A DNA stretch of 64,000 bases from Spongiivirga sp046524175 (lineage in GTDB: Bacteria > Bacteroidota > Bacteroidia > Flavobacteriales > Flavobacteriaceae). The stretch is taken from NCBI RefSeq assembly GCF_046524175.1, contig NZ_JBEFZF010000004.1:1-64000 (forward strand), written 5' to 3'. Position numbers and translations under genes: made by a program. The notes beneath the pieces are model-generated. The model saw only the letters and a list, made by a program, of their open reading frames with translations, made no database searches and was not told the origin of the DNA. Within the stretch, counting starts at the first letter, position 1, and every line of letters begins with the position of its first letter. Shown piece by piece: positions 16,733-26,993 of this stretch.

Positions 16733-17761
16733 CTATTCTTTCTTGTACGTTAGCATCCAATCATATAAATCCACTTCAAATTTATCATATAGTTGTGGAC
16801 TATTTTGGCCAGTGCCATCATAAGTTCTAGACCAAGCATCATGGCCAACATCTGTATATACGGTTAATCTAGCACTTATTTCCGGAGAAGTTTCATTGAT
16901 CGCCTGAACCATTTGCACTGAACCATAATTTGTAAAAGCATCTACGGCTAAGTCTTTTTCACCATGAAAAGCCCAGATGGGGATATTCTTCAAATTGGTT
17001 ATCAATCTGTCTGCTCCGTTAGCACTAATAGGAACAATGGCAGTAGCATAATTGTCTTGAATTTCACCGGCATAAAACCAGCACCCGATTCCGCCTAAAC
17101 TTAGTCCGGTAAGATATATTCTGTTTGGGTTAATTTGATAGTTGTCTAAAAGATATTCTATAAACTGATGTATTTGATCAGGTGCCCAAAACTGAGTGGT
17201 TAATTGAGGTGAGGCAACAATAAAAGGAAATCTAGGATTCCATTTACGCTGATTGATAAGTTTCGGTGGGCCACTATTTAGAACATTTGATAAAGGTTCA
17301 TTTCCTAAATTACTATTCCAGCCATGTAAAAAAATGATCAGGGGATAATCAGGGCCGTTGGTAGTGTATCCGCTGGGCGTATATATATAGTGTCCAAAAT
17401 TTGAAGAAGTAGAACCTAACGGTACTGGAGTATGCTCTCCTCCCAGATCTTCCGGTAATATTGATAAATCAGTTTCGTCAATATTTACCACAAATGGTCC
17501 ATCTTGGGGTGTTTCGTCAGTATTGTCATCTGGGTTTTCATCAGGGTTTTCATCTGGAGTATCACTTGGATCTTCTGGACTTTCGTCAGGACCATCTTCC
17601 GGAGTATCAGTTGATTCATCTGAATCATCTTGATTATCATCTTGTGAATCTTCATCCATACTAGCAATACTTTCTTCCATTTCAACACCTTCAAATTCAT
17701 TACAACTGTGATGGGTCCAAATAGACAATATCAAGGATAAGAGAATCAAAAATTTCTTCAT
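16733..17761 (-). CDS. Lipoprotein alpha/beta-hydrolase (esterase / PHB-depolymerase-like) with acidic linker
   Basis: From the ATG at 17761 the protein has 342 residues with a lipoprotein signal and C20 as the likely lipidated cysteine. Residues ~35-88 are a low-complexity Asp/Glu/Pro/Ser/Thr linker that should hold the enzyme away from the membrane. The catalytic domain follows: oxyanion-hole HGW at 146-148, nucleophile S221 in GLSLGG, a likely acid at D270 in GEKDLAVD, and H307 in GHDAW. This resembles the LpqC/esterase-D/feruloyl-esterase group of polysaccharide-decorating esterases. Substrate unknown. An ATG eight codons upstream would lengthen the signal; the second start gives a more typical KKFLILL leader. 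Confidence 0.8.
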   Translation of the reverse strand: MKKFLILLSLILSIWTHHSCNEFEGVEMEESIASMDEDSQDDNQDDSDESTDTPEDGPDESPEDPSDTPDENPDENPDDNTDETPQDGPFVVNIDETDLSILPEDLGGEHTPVPLGSTSSNFGHYIYTPSGYTTNGPDYPLIIFLHGWNSNLGNEPLSNVLNSGPPKLINQRKWNPRFPFIVASPQLTTQFWAPDQIHQFIEYLLDNYQINPNRIYLTGLSLGGIGCWFYAGEIQDNYATAIVPISANGADRLITNLKNIPIWAFHGEKDLAVDAFTNYGSVQMVQAINETSPEISARLTVYTDVGHDAWSRTYDGTGQNSPQLYDKFEVDLYDWMLTYKKE

Positions 17762-17870
17762 AATACTTATTAAAACTATTAACATTACTAACTATAATAC
17801 GAATGTAATATTGCTATTGGTTTATTGTCTTCAACAAAACTTAAGTAAAGATACTTCATTCATGTCTAAC

Positions 17871-20800
17871 TTATCGCAACAATGTGAAATGCCCTGTAAA
17901 CTCACGATTGTCAAAATCTTTAAGTCTAATAACGTACCAATAATCACCGGAAGGAAGAGGTTTCATATTACGTTCATATCGACCGTCCCACTTTTCATTT
18001 TGCTTTAGTGTTTTAAGTAACCGCCCATAACGATCATAAATTTCTGATTCTATATTCGGGAAGGATACTTGGTTAATTGGAGCCCAGAAATCATTTTGGC
18101 CATCACCATTAGGACTAAAGAAATTCGGTATTTCAACGTCGATAAATAAATAGTCTATCTGGTCGCTAGCTTCACAACCATTACTATCAACTACCCTAAC
18201 TTCATAAAGGCCATTTTCAGGAACAATAATTATATTGTCTTCTCCTGTATCTTCACCATTAACGTAATAAGTATACGGTGGCACTCCACCACTGGCCATG
18301 GCAGTTAATACGTTATTTCCTGTTTCTACAATACTTACCGAAACAGGATCAGCAGTAATAATTGAAAAATTGACCATCCGCTCGCAACCGTTTCTATGTA
18401 GCACTCTGATTTCATGATCTCCTTCAGATAATTGGGTAAAGACATTCGAATTTCCTAAACTACCGCCATCTAAACCAAACATGACATCATTTAACGGAAT
18501 GGATCCAACATCTACTTCTACTTCATTCATTAAAGTGGTACCTGTACATTCATAACGTACCAAAGGATTAGGATTTAACGGAATACCTACCCCTAGATCA
18601 ATAGGTACAATTTGAGTACAGTTTCGGGAGTCACGCACATGAACTTCATAGGTTTGGTCTCCGCGTAAATCGGTAAACTCAAATTGATTTTCAGTATAAC
18701 TTGTAGGATCATTGGGATCTAATGTTGTAAAATATGGAGGTGTTCCTCCTTGAAGTTGTATTCTGATTACCCCATCATCATCCCCCAAACAGCTTTCAGG
18801 GATCGTGCTAAACGTACTTGTTATTGCCGCTGGTTCTGAAATTGTTCTTGTATAGGTGATATAGCATCCTACTGAATCCTGTATGATTATTTCATAGGTG
18901 CCTGCCACTAAATCATCGAATCTAAATACATTGGTTCCAGGGATCTCTTCATCGAAAAATTCATTTAAACGATTGCTAATTGCAAATTGAATAGGACCCG
19001 TTCCACCAGATGCTTCTACAATGATGCTTCCGTTCATTCCACCAGGACAGTTTACATTAGTAATTTGTGGTTCTTCAGCCTGCAGAGGAACAGGGTCTAC
19101 AACAGGAATATTGGTGGTACGTTCTCTACATCCTCTACTTTCAACCTCTATAAAATAGTTGCCAGCACCTAAATTTCTAAAAATACCGGAATCTTGTGGT
19201 CCGGCTAGGGGCGGATCCGTTGCAGGGTTCGCACTCGCATCAAAAAGGCGGTATCTGTAATCGCCTGAACCTCCATTGGCTTCTGCACGTATAATGGCCG
19301 TTGCTTCACCGGCACATTTTAAGTTAGCATTGGTTTCATCGGGAATTACATTTAAGGTTGGAACCGGATCAACTCGTACCTGATTAGTAATTACCGAAGG
19401 GCATGAACTGGCTCCGACCTCTCGAATATAGTAACGATATTGGCCCTGGGGTTGAGGAACCATTGTGGTAAAGACACCGGCTCCCATAGCCGTCCATATC
19501 CCTGTTGCTGGATCGTCAGTACTAATCAAATATTCATATTCTGCTCCTGGGTCCGGATTGGTTACGTTTATTTCTAACTCCGCCGGATCTACACATGATA
19601 AGGCTACTGCTTCTCGGAGCAATACCAGCGGTGGTTCCGGATCTTGTACCCTAAATGGTTGAGTGGTATGTTCGCATTCCCACCCGTCTCTTATAATAAT
19701 CGAGTAATTTCCTGCCGGTAAATTTCCAAACTGGGCGTTCGACTGTGGTCCGCTTGTTTGCAGAACTGCATCGTTTTCATCTAATTGATTTAACCTAAAA
19801 ATATAGGATCCCTCACCTCCGGATAGTGCACCATCTACCTGAATTATTGCATCATTATCTCCCGGACAGAACAATCCATTAACTAATTCAATCTCTCCTG
19901 CAATAGGAGTTGGTTCTGATAAATTAATAGTATCTGTAAACCTGCAATCTTGATTATCTCTGACCGTGATTTGATGCACACCTGCTGATAATCCTGTTAG
20001 AATACGGTTGCTGCTAAAAGTTTGTATGGTAACACCAGTTGTGGTATTTATGACTTCGAACTCATGATTACCCCAGCCACCTGAAGGAGTAAGTACTAGG
20101 ACTCCTTTATCATTACTACATGTTACATTGGCTGTTTCTTCGGCAGTAAAACTTAACGGATCGTCAGGCTTTGGGATCGTTATCGTGTTTGAACGAGCAG
20201 GACAAAAGGGAATACCAGTTGCTACTACCTCAATATAAATATTCGCGCCGGGTAAGTTGGTTACGTTGGTAGCACCAGTTGTGGTATCACCTGAACCAAT
20301 AATTCCTGTTGAAGTTCCATTTTCCAAAAATACTTCATAGTTGTAGGTTCCTGTATATCCGCTTACATTAAGGTCTACAGTACCGGTATTATCAGCCAAA
20401 GGATTAGGAGCGGTAAAGCATACTGAAGTCGGATTTGATATATCTGCCTCAATAGTATCGTAAGGATCAATGGTAACAATTTCAGAGAAATAACGACAAC
20501 CCCCACCAAGTTCATCTTCAACGGCAAAAAGATAATCACCGGGAATACTGATGTTGAAATTGGCATTATCTACACCTACTGCGGTATTTTGAGTGCCAAT
20601 GGCCGTTATCGGCATTAAATAAAAAATGTAATCACCTCCGCCACCTGAAGCAACACGGATATTTACTACGGCAGGATTGGGATTCAATGGGTCGCTACTA
20701 CAGGTAATTCCATTAACGACTAAAGTTTGAATATCTAGTACGTTTGGAGGATCGATTGTTATATCAGGTATCGGTGTTGAAATACAACCATTGACATCCC

Positions 20801-23800
20801 TAGCGACTATAGTAAATGTTTGTGATGAGCCATTATCTACAATTTCAAAAGTGCTGCTGTTTTGAAATGTGATGCCTCCATCAATGCTATAGCTGTAAGG
20901 TCCTGTTCCTGTATTATCTGCGGGGTTTGTGCTTTGAGTACCGTTAGGGAAAACCGTAATTTGAGCAGTGCTAAAACTGTTATTTAGTGGATTACAGCTA
21001 AATGTCGTATTGGATGCAGATATTACGAAAGCAGGTGGCTCAATAATAGTTTCTGAACGTACGACATCGCATCCTTGATTTGAAACTACACGAACTGTAT
21101 ACGTATCAGGATCTAAATTTTCAAAAATGTTTGAAGTTTGGTTGGCCACTTCAGCAGGATATGGTCCGCCTAGGGGGATATTACCTCTATATAGAATATA
21201 CGTAAATGGGTCGGCACCAATACCAACCGAAGCTCCATCTAGTTCAACTGTAAAAGTACCGTCATCAGCATTATTACAACTTATATCTGTCTTATTTAAG
21301 CTAGTGATTACCGGAATAACCCTTGGGTCGAGATTGACTGAAGTAGAAGCTGGGCAAGTTGTTTCATTATCAACAACGTCTATGGTATAACTACCTGGAG
21401 CCAAATTGGTAAAAACGTTATTTCCATTTTGGATTACGGGAGGGTTTACTCCGTCATCTAAGGTGAATGTCAGGTTGGTAAGACCTGAGCTTTGTTGAAT
21501 GTTAACCGTAATCTCGCCATCATTATCATTACATGTTGGTAACGTGCTAAATTCAGCAGTAATTCTTAATACCGGATTCAAGGTAAAATCTTCAGGAGAA
21601 ACACATCCTTTACCATCTTTAACAATAGCAGTATAATCACCGGGGCTTATACCATTAAAAAAGCGACTGTTTGTATAGGTTATCGAGGTAGTTGGCAACC
21701 CTTGGGGAATAATAGCATAGGTAATTGGTGCTGTAAGCGAAGCTAATACAACGGGGTCTATTTGTATTTCGACATCATAGGTATTATTTGTTGGACTACA
21801 CTGATTTATGATGGTAATATCATCAACCACTGGTTGTGGATCGATCGCAATTACAATATCAATTTTGGTCTCACAACCATTACTGTCACGTACCCAGGCA
21901 TCCCAATTTAAGGCACTTGCAGGATCAAGTTCAATTTCATTATTGGTTGCTGCATAATCAGCTGGAACAGGATTATCGTCCGTGGTATTACCTGGTGTCA
22001 GGTCAGGAACAAAATGATATTCATAACCAGTGCCAGAACCTCCAGTTCCTTGTATAACCACTTGGGCATTAAATGTACAACCGGCATTTATATTGGTCAA
22101 TTGACTTAACTGCAAGGGCGGATTGGCATTTATGCTAAAAGTATCTGAAGCTCCACATCGAGTGGAAGTTGGATCAGTTTCTTCAACTAAAATTTGATAA
22201 TTTCCTATTGGTAAATTATTGATATAAGGTGCAGGAGAAAAAGTAAATGGTGCGGTTCCGACCCCAGTTCCATTAGGAACGGGAATTGCATTGGCTGCAG
22301 AAACCACAGCATTGGTATCAGTATTTAATACTGTAATAGTTAATTCGTTTCCTGTATAATCATTTACCGTAAAATTTAGTGTGCCAGTGGTTTCTCCCTC
22401 GCAAACGGGTGTTGTCGAGGGGTCTGTAATAATATTAAGGTCGTTCGGTTCAGGAATTATGATTTCTTCAAAATAACGACAGCCTGTTGTTTCATCCAGA
22501 ATCTCAACCACATAACTTCCCGAACCTGTGACGATACCTGCAAAACTGTGATTACGTTCACAAGCGCCACCACTAGGAGCTGGTAAAGCGTTTGGAGCAC
22601 CTAATGGGCCACCTGCTAAACCTATTTGAAAACACCCTGGGTTTGGTCCGGTCCCCCCACCAACAATAGTTACTTCATAGGCAGTACCGGTATTGGTACA
22701 ATCTATATTTGGTGGTGGAGTGTAATTGAGCGTTACGTCACCGGGATCATTTATAAGATCAGGTGTTGTCGTAAAGCTACAACCATTAGAATCTGTCACC
22801 ACTACAAAATAAGAACCAAAATCAACTGGGAAGGTTTCAGGTCCGGCTGATGGTCCTAGAATGGTTCCAGTGGAATTACTGGTCAGCGCATCAAATAGTT
22901 CAAAAGTGTAAGGTCCGACACCATCAATGGCCGTTACTTGAATACTACCCTGATTAATTGTGCCACCACTACAGGTTTCATCTAAACTGGAAGTACTTGC
23001 CGTTAGAGCAGGGGTGGTGTTAATCGTCACATTAAAAGTCGATTCACAGTCTTTGGAATCTCGTATGGTATATGAATAATTCCCTGCTGCTAAACCTGGA
23101 TATAGTGATTGACCGGTAAAAGGTGTTGGGGGGTTAATACCATCATCTAAACTATATAAAAAAGGGCCTGCACCGCTAGTGGGGTCTGGTCTTATTTCAA
23201 TAGCACCATTGTCTAATCCGCAGCTGGCATCGATTACTAGAGGGGGTAATTCTGATATTACCGGAAGTGGATCTATTATCACCTCATTACTTCGGGTTGT
23301 ACAACCATTAGCATCGGTAACTACAAACTCATAGGTTCCGGGATTTAAAGTATTAAATGTGGTGTTAGATCCCGCTGCAGGAATATTTGCAATAGAGGCA
23401 GCGTTAAAAAATACCTCAATATTACCATAAGGGGAATAACCGCGACTTGCATTAATAGTTATTTCTGCAGCGATGGGACTTGGAATTCCACATCTTAAGT
23501 CGGCACTTATAAATGCAACAACACTTAATGGTCTTTCGATATCTATTACAATATCATCAGTACAACCATTCGCATCAATCACCTCGATGGTATAAGTTCC
23601 GGGATTTAAACCGGTAAAGGTTGGTAACGCTTGAGGGGTATCACCATTAATACTATACTCAAAGGGGGCGGTTCCTGTTCCGGTTTGTACTTCCACCGTT
23701 ATTGAGGCACCTGTACCTGAGATAAAACAAAAATCTGCTGGTGCAGAAATGTTATTAAGTACCGGAAGATCGACTGGAGTCAAGGTAAATCGCTGCTCTA

Positions 23801-26261
23801 CGACACATCCGTTTGCATCCTGCACTTCTAAGATGTACTCACCACTTTGTGATAAGTTACCAAAACTACGGTTGTTTCTAAAGTCTCCTGAAGCAGGAAT
23901 CGTTGTTGCATCCGGTTGCGTAAGTCGATATTGATAACCACCCCATCCGTCAATTCCTTGGCCAATTACACGACCCCGATTGTTGTTTCCGCAATCCATT
24001 GCATCGACATCAATAGTGAGATCTAATGCCGCTGAAGGAGCATCTACCGTTACTATAGCTGAGTCAGTACACGAAGTATCGTCATCAGTGATTTGTAAAG
24101 TGTAGGTCCCTGCTGGTAAGCCGGTAAAATCTAAAGAAGTGTTATTTACATTATTCCCTGCCGTTGGAGTGGGCGTGTCAATAGTATAGCTATAGGTATT
24201 GTCGAAACCGCTTACGGAAAATCTGATAACACCCTGGCTTTCTCCTAAACATTGAACGTTTTGAACTAGCTGACCACTTGTGGTAATTGAACTAATATCA
24301 GTTATCGCATAACTCTCCTGATAGCTACAACCACTGTCATTATCGGTTACTTGAAAGGTATAACTTCCAAGAGCAAGGCCATCGAATCGTACAGTCGGAG
24401 TGGTTTGGCTTGGTCCTACACTTGCGGGAGCGGTAATCTCATAAGTGAGATTAGTACCACCTCCAGTTGAGGTCACTTCTACGTTTACAGTACCTGCGGC
24501 ACAATCGACACTGGCAATCGCGAATTGAAGATCGTCAGGCGCGTTAGGGGATGCTATATTTAATTGTGCTAAAACTAAGACACAGCCATTACTATCTCGT
24601 ATTCTAGGAGTATATGACCCTGGGCTTACATTCGTAAATATTGGGTTGGTTAAAAATCCACTTCCAAGGTCAAAAAAGTATGGAGCTTGACCACCTGCAA
24701 CACCTGTAAACGATACAGTCGCACCTGTAGTACAAGTCGCTTCCACATCAATTTGTCTATAACCTACTAAACTAGTGGCGGAGTTTACTGCTTCTGTACT
24801 GGTGATATCGCATTCAAAAGTACCTGAGCGATATCTAATGACGACATCATAATTGTTGGGTGCAAGATTCGAAAAATTACCGGAATTTTGGAAAGTTACA
24901 CCATTGTCAATGCTAAAACTTATTTCGTAACCTCTACTATTGTTAACGGTAATTAAGATCTGTCCGTCGTTAGCCCCAGCACAGTTGCTATCAAAGTTGT
25001 CAATGGTAATATCCGGAGGTAGTATATCTGGGACGTTATAGGTAATGGTTTTTTCACAATTGTTTGCATCCCGCACCAAAATAGTTTGGTCTCCAGGAGT
25101 CGTAGCCTGTAAAATATTTGATGATTGTAAAGTGCCTCCGTTGATTGAATATTGATATGGACCCGTACCTCCCGTTGCATTTGCGGTAATATCGACTGTA
25201 GCGCCGCCACAACCAAAACTCTCGGTCGCAAAGGCAGTTAGATCGAGGGTAGATAATGACGAAATGTCGATGGTTTCACTATAAGTACAACCATCATCGG
25301 TGGTAACTAACACTTCATATGTACCACCATTTAAATTGTCAAATGTGTAGTTATTGTTAGTGGAAGGCCCAAATGTATCGATAACAGTACCTGCTAAGGA
25401 TAATGAATAATTGTAAAATTCAGGCACATCGTTTATTTGAATGGCGATTGAACCAAATTCCCCACTGCATTCAATATTTGTAGGAGTAATGTCTACGTCG
25501 ATGTCCTGTTCTTCAATTGTTATGGGTTGCGTTGGAAAAATACAAGCTGAGGGACCTGCATTTTGCTGCCTTACATAAATATTATAGGTTCCAGCTGCAG
25601 TGATGTCAAAAATTGGAGAGGTTTGATAAGTGCCATTAGGATCATTCAGACTATATTCATAATCAGCGGGAATGTTGGTTACTTCAATTTGACCATCGTT
25701 TCCGCATATTAGATCGGTTTTAATAGTTTGAGGATCCAGCGGATTACTATTCACTTTAAAATAGTAGCGTTCCAAAGCGCCATTTGTAATGATAACAACT
25801 TGGAATTCACCAGGACCAGTAATGGTAAAATCGGGACCTGTTCCAACTGTATTCCAAGTACACGCAACGTTGGTATTTGGGCAATCATCGATTGTGACAC
25901 CCGCGCAGCTTGTTGGGTCTAATTGCTGCCAACTTATAGTAGATCCGGTAATGCCAGTGATAATATCTCTTGTATCTCCTGTTCCGCAAAGAAAAAATCT
26001 TGCCAAAGGGAGTCCGTTATTTGGGCAAGTAACAATGTTATCGGCAACTGCAATTAACGGATTTGGCATTATTGCTGCTGTAGCTTCTTTTTCAAGAGCC
26101 TGTATTGTTTTTACCGCGGTAGTTTCTTCGGTTATAGCCTGGATATCACGTTCAAAAAATGAAATAGGGATGAAAGCGGTAATGTTATTAGCTGCAAATA
26201 CAACTGAAACTACTACCAGGAGCAATACTAGCACAAATACGTTTGTTTTGGGGAAACGCAT
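17871..26261 (-). CDS. Giant secreted repeat protein with type B T9SS sorting domain (SprB-repeat adhesin)
   Basis: The product has 2,796 residues. A hydrophobic signal sequence at about 7-24 is followed by a linker. Then come about 28 imperfect units of 80-100 residues, most closing with a D-x-N-G-C-like motif (VRDSNGC, VTDANGC, IRDSKDC and so on) and most with a second cysteine 10-25 residues later. Segments such as GGTGPYQYSINGG mark SprB/PKD-like repeats. The last ~85 residues, with FFSPNGDGQNDFW, YDRYGRLL and SGDYWYVIRL, are the gliding-motility-associated C-terminal (CHU_C, type B) domain that directs T9SS export. It is probably a surface adhesin or matrix protein. It is much shorter than F. 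johnsoniae SprB (about 6,500 residues), and no sprF-type partner lies beside it, so I do not call it sprB. Confidence 0.88.
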   Translation of the reverse strand: MRFPKTNVFVLVLLLVVVSVVFAANNITAFIPISFFERDIQAITEETTAVKTIQALEKEATAAIMPNPLIAVADNIVTCPNNGLPLARFFLCGTGDTRDIITGITGSTISWQQLDPTSCAGVTIDDCPNTNVACTWNTVGTGPDFTITGPGEFQVVIITNGALERYYFKVNSNPLDPQTIKTDLICGNDGQIEVTNIPADYEYSLNDPNGTYQTSPIFDITAAGTYNIYVRQQNAGPSACIFPTQPITIEEQDIDVDITPTNIECSGEFGSIAIQINDVPEFYNYSLSLAGTVIDTFGPSTNNNYTFDNLNGGTYEVLVTTDDGCTYSETIDISSLSTLDLTAFATESFGCGGATVDITANATGGTGPYQYSINGGTLQSSNILQATTPGDQTILVRDANNCEKTITYNVPDILPPDITIDNFDSNCAGANDGQILITVNNSRGYEISFSIDNGVTFQNSGNFSNLAPNNYDVVIRYRSGTFECDITSTEAVNSATSLVGYRQIDVEATCTTGATVSFTGVAGGQAPYFFDLGSGFLTNPIFTNVSPGSYTPRIRDSNGCVLVLAQLNIASPNAPDDLQFAIASVDCAAGTVNVEVTSTGGGTNLTYEITAPASVGPSQTTPTVRFDGLALGSYTFQVTDNDSGCSYQESYAITDISSITTSGQLVQNVQCLGESQGVIRFSVSGFDNTYSYTIDTPTPTAGNNVNNTSLDFTGLPAGTYTLQITDDDTSCTDSAIVTVDAPSAALDLTIDVDAMDCGNNNRGRVIGQGIDGWGGYQYRLTQPDATTIPASGDFRNNRSFGNLSQSGEYILEVQDANGCVVEQRFTLTPVDLPVLNNISAPADFCFISGTGASITVEVQTGTGTAPFEYSINGDTPQALPTFTGLNPGTYTIEVIDANGCTDDIVIDIERPLSVVAFISADLRCGIPSPIAAEITINASRGYSPYGNIEVFFNAASIANIPAAGSNTTFNTLNPGTYEFVVTDANGCTTRSNEVIIDPLPVISELPPLVIDASCGLDNGAIEIRPDPTSGAGPFLYSLDDGINPPTPFTGQSLYPGLAAGNYSYTIRDSKDCESTFNVTINTTPALTASTSSLDETCSGGTINQGSIQVTAIDGVGPYTFELFDALTSNSTGTILGPSAGPETFPVDFGSYFVVVTDSNGCSFTTTPDLINDPGDVTLNYTPPPNIDCTNTGTAYEVTIVGGGTGPNPGCFQIGLAGGPLGAPNALPAPSGGACERNHSFAGIVTGSGSYVVEILDETTGCRYFEEIIIPEPNDLNIITDPSTTPVCEGETTGTLNFTVNDYTGNELTITVLNTDTNAVVSAANAIPVPNGTGVGTAPFTFSPAPYINNLPIGNYQILVEETDPTSTRCGASDTFSINANPPLQLSQLTNINAGCTFNAQVVIQGTGGSGTGYEYHFVPDLTPGNTTDDNPVPADYAATNNEIELDPASALNWDAWVRDSNGCETKIDIVIAIDPQPVVDDITIINQCSPTNNTYDVEIQIDPVVLASLTAPITYAIIPQGLPTTSITYTNSRFFNGISPGDYTAIVKDGKGCVSPEDFTLNPVLRITAEFSTLPTCNDNDGEITVNIQQSSGLTNLTFTLDDGVNPPVIQNGNNVFTNLAPGSYTIDVVDNETTCPASTSVNLDPRVIPVITSLNKTDISCNNADDGTFTVELDGASVGIGADPFTYILYRGNIPLGGPYPAEVANQTSNIFENLDPDTYTVRVVSNQGCDVVRSETIIEPPAFVISASNTTFSCNPLNNSFSTAQITVFPNGTQSTNPADNTGTGPYSYSIDGGITFQNSSTFEIVDNGSSQTFTIVARDVNGCISTPIPDITIDPPNVLDIQTLVVNGITCSSDPLNPNPAVVNIRVASGGGGDYIFYLMPITAIGTQNTAVGVDNANFNISIPGDYLFAVEDELGGGCRYFSEIVTIDPYDTIEADISNPTSVCFTAPNPLADNTGTVDLNVSGYTGTYNYEVFLENGTSTGIIGSGDTTTGATNVTNLPGANIYIEVVATGIPFCPARSNTITIPKPDDPLSFTAEETANVTCSNDKGVLVLTPSGGWGNHEFEVINTTTGVTIQTFSSNRILTGLSAGVHQITVRDNQDCRFTDTINLSEPTPIAGEIELVNGLFCPGDNDAIIQVDGALSGGEGSYIFRLNQLDENDAVLQTSGPQSNAQFGNLPAGNYSIIIRDGWECEHTTQPFRVQDPEPPLVLLREAVALSCVDPAELEINVTNPDPGAEYEYLISTDDPATGIWTAMGAGVFTTMVPQPQGQYRYYIREVGASSCPSVITNQVRVDPVPTLNVIPDETNANLKCAGEATAIIRAEANGGSGDYRYRLFDASANPATDPPLAGPQDSGIFRNLGAGNYFIEVESRGCRERTTNIPVVDPVPLQAEEPQITNVNCPGGMNGSIIVEASGGTGPIQFAISNRLNEFFDEEIPGTNVFRFDDLVAGTYEIIIQDSVGCYITYTRTISEPAAITSTFSTIPESCLGDDDGVIRIQLQGGTPPYFTTLDPNDPTSYTENQFEFTDLRGDQTYEVHVRDSRNCTQIVPIDLGVGIPLNPNPLVRYECTGTTLMNEVEVDVGSIPLNDVMFGLDGGSLGNSNVFTQLSEGDHEIRVLHRNGCERMVNFSIITADPVSVSIVETGNNVLTAMASGGVPPYTYYVNGEDTGEDNIIIVPENGLYEVRVVDSNGCEASDQIDYLFIDVEIPNFFSPNGDGQNDFWAPINQVSFPNIESEIYDRYGRLLKTLKQNEKWDGRYERNMKPLPSGDYWYVIRLKDFDNREFTGHFTLLR

Positions 26262-26651
26262 TATTAGGTTAAGTTTAGCTGGGTTGTCCGCTTGGGGGAG
26301 GACAAGCCATTAGGTTTTTGATTATTCTCTTAAGTAATATTAAGCAAAAAGCATTAAAAAAAACGGTTTAAGTATTAAAAAATCGACGAAATGCATAAAT
26401 TATGTTAAAATTGAAAGTTTTAACTTACAAATTATGTTAAATACTACTGCTGGTCTATAGTGTTCATTATTAGCAAATTAAAGTTTCTTGTTAACAGTAT
26501 TTATTTTTTTGGTGAAAAATACTTGGATTTTGATATCAAAAATGGCCGAGAACTGATTAAAAAACCAATCACAGAATACTTGAAAATTGTATGATTTAAA
26601 GCTTATCGTGTTATCTGGTGATGATTCAAAGTCAGTTCGCTACTGTAGAAA
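26262..26651. other. Gene-free upstream region of the giant adhesin, with a 13-bp direct repeat
   Basis: This stretch holds no credible gene. A 13-base sequence (AAATTATGTTAAA) occurs twice without change, at 26397-26409 and 26429-26441, 32 bases apart start to start. That is close to three helical turns, so it could bind a dimeric regulator. I could not place a convincing TAnnTTTG element for the minus-strand adhesin gene here. Confidence 0.45.
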
Positions 26652-26682
26652 ATAAAAACCCTCAAGGCTTACCACCCTGAGG
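26652..26682 (-). terminator. Terminator of tRNA-Val(GAC)
   Basis: On the minus strand an 8-bp CCTCAGGG/CCTTGAGG stem with one G-U pair is followed by a T run (A run 26654-26658 on the plus strand). It lies 14 bases after the tRNA. Confidence 0.75.
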
Positions 26683-26695
26683 ATTCTGCTTGATG

Positions 26696-26770
26696 TGAAG
26701 CGTATTGGATTCGAACCAACGACCCCTGCCCTGTCAAGGCAGTGCTCTGAACCAGCTGAGCTAACGCTTC
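26696..26770 (-). tRNA. tRNA-Val(GAC)
   Basis: The minus strand folds as a full cloverleaf: 7-bp acceptor stem GAAGCGT/ACGCTTC, D arm, anticodon stem CTGCC/GGCAG around TTGACAG (anticodon GAC, reading GUC/GUU), and a TTCGAAT T loop. The discriminator base is A. CCA is not encoded, so it must be added after transcription. Confidence 0.93.
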
Positions 26771-26993
26771 TTCATTGTTGTGGCGAAGGTAAAAATCTTT
26801 TTCATCTGTAAAAATGAATTTTCAAAATAATATAGGGTACACATTTAAAGCTTCTAAGATGATTTTCCAGTTTGACTTTCAAACCTGGTTAAAATAAATT
26901 GATTTTATTGTAACAAAACAAGCTCATGGAAGTCCAATAACAAATTTCTAAGGCAGATATTTTAAAACTAACTAAATTAATTCCAAAATATAT

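Noticed and set aside
17461..17700. Plus- and minus-strand frames over the acidic linker of the esterase
   Set aside because: They are products of the repetitive GAT/GAA/CCA coding of the linker in the other frames.
17871..26261. Tandem DNA repeats or CRISPR array within the adhesin gene
   Set aside because: The repeats are at protein level and strongly diverged at DNA level; there are no short exact repeats with unique spacers.
17871..26261. Naming the giant protein SprB
   Set aside because: It has the repeat and sorting domain types but less than half the length of SprB and no sprC/sprD/sprF genes beside it.
25789..26313. 174-codon plus-strand frame at the 5' end of the giant adhesin gene
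   Set aside because: It lies almost wholly antisense to the adhesin coding region, has no recognisable motif and reads as a shadow of the repeat coding.
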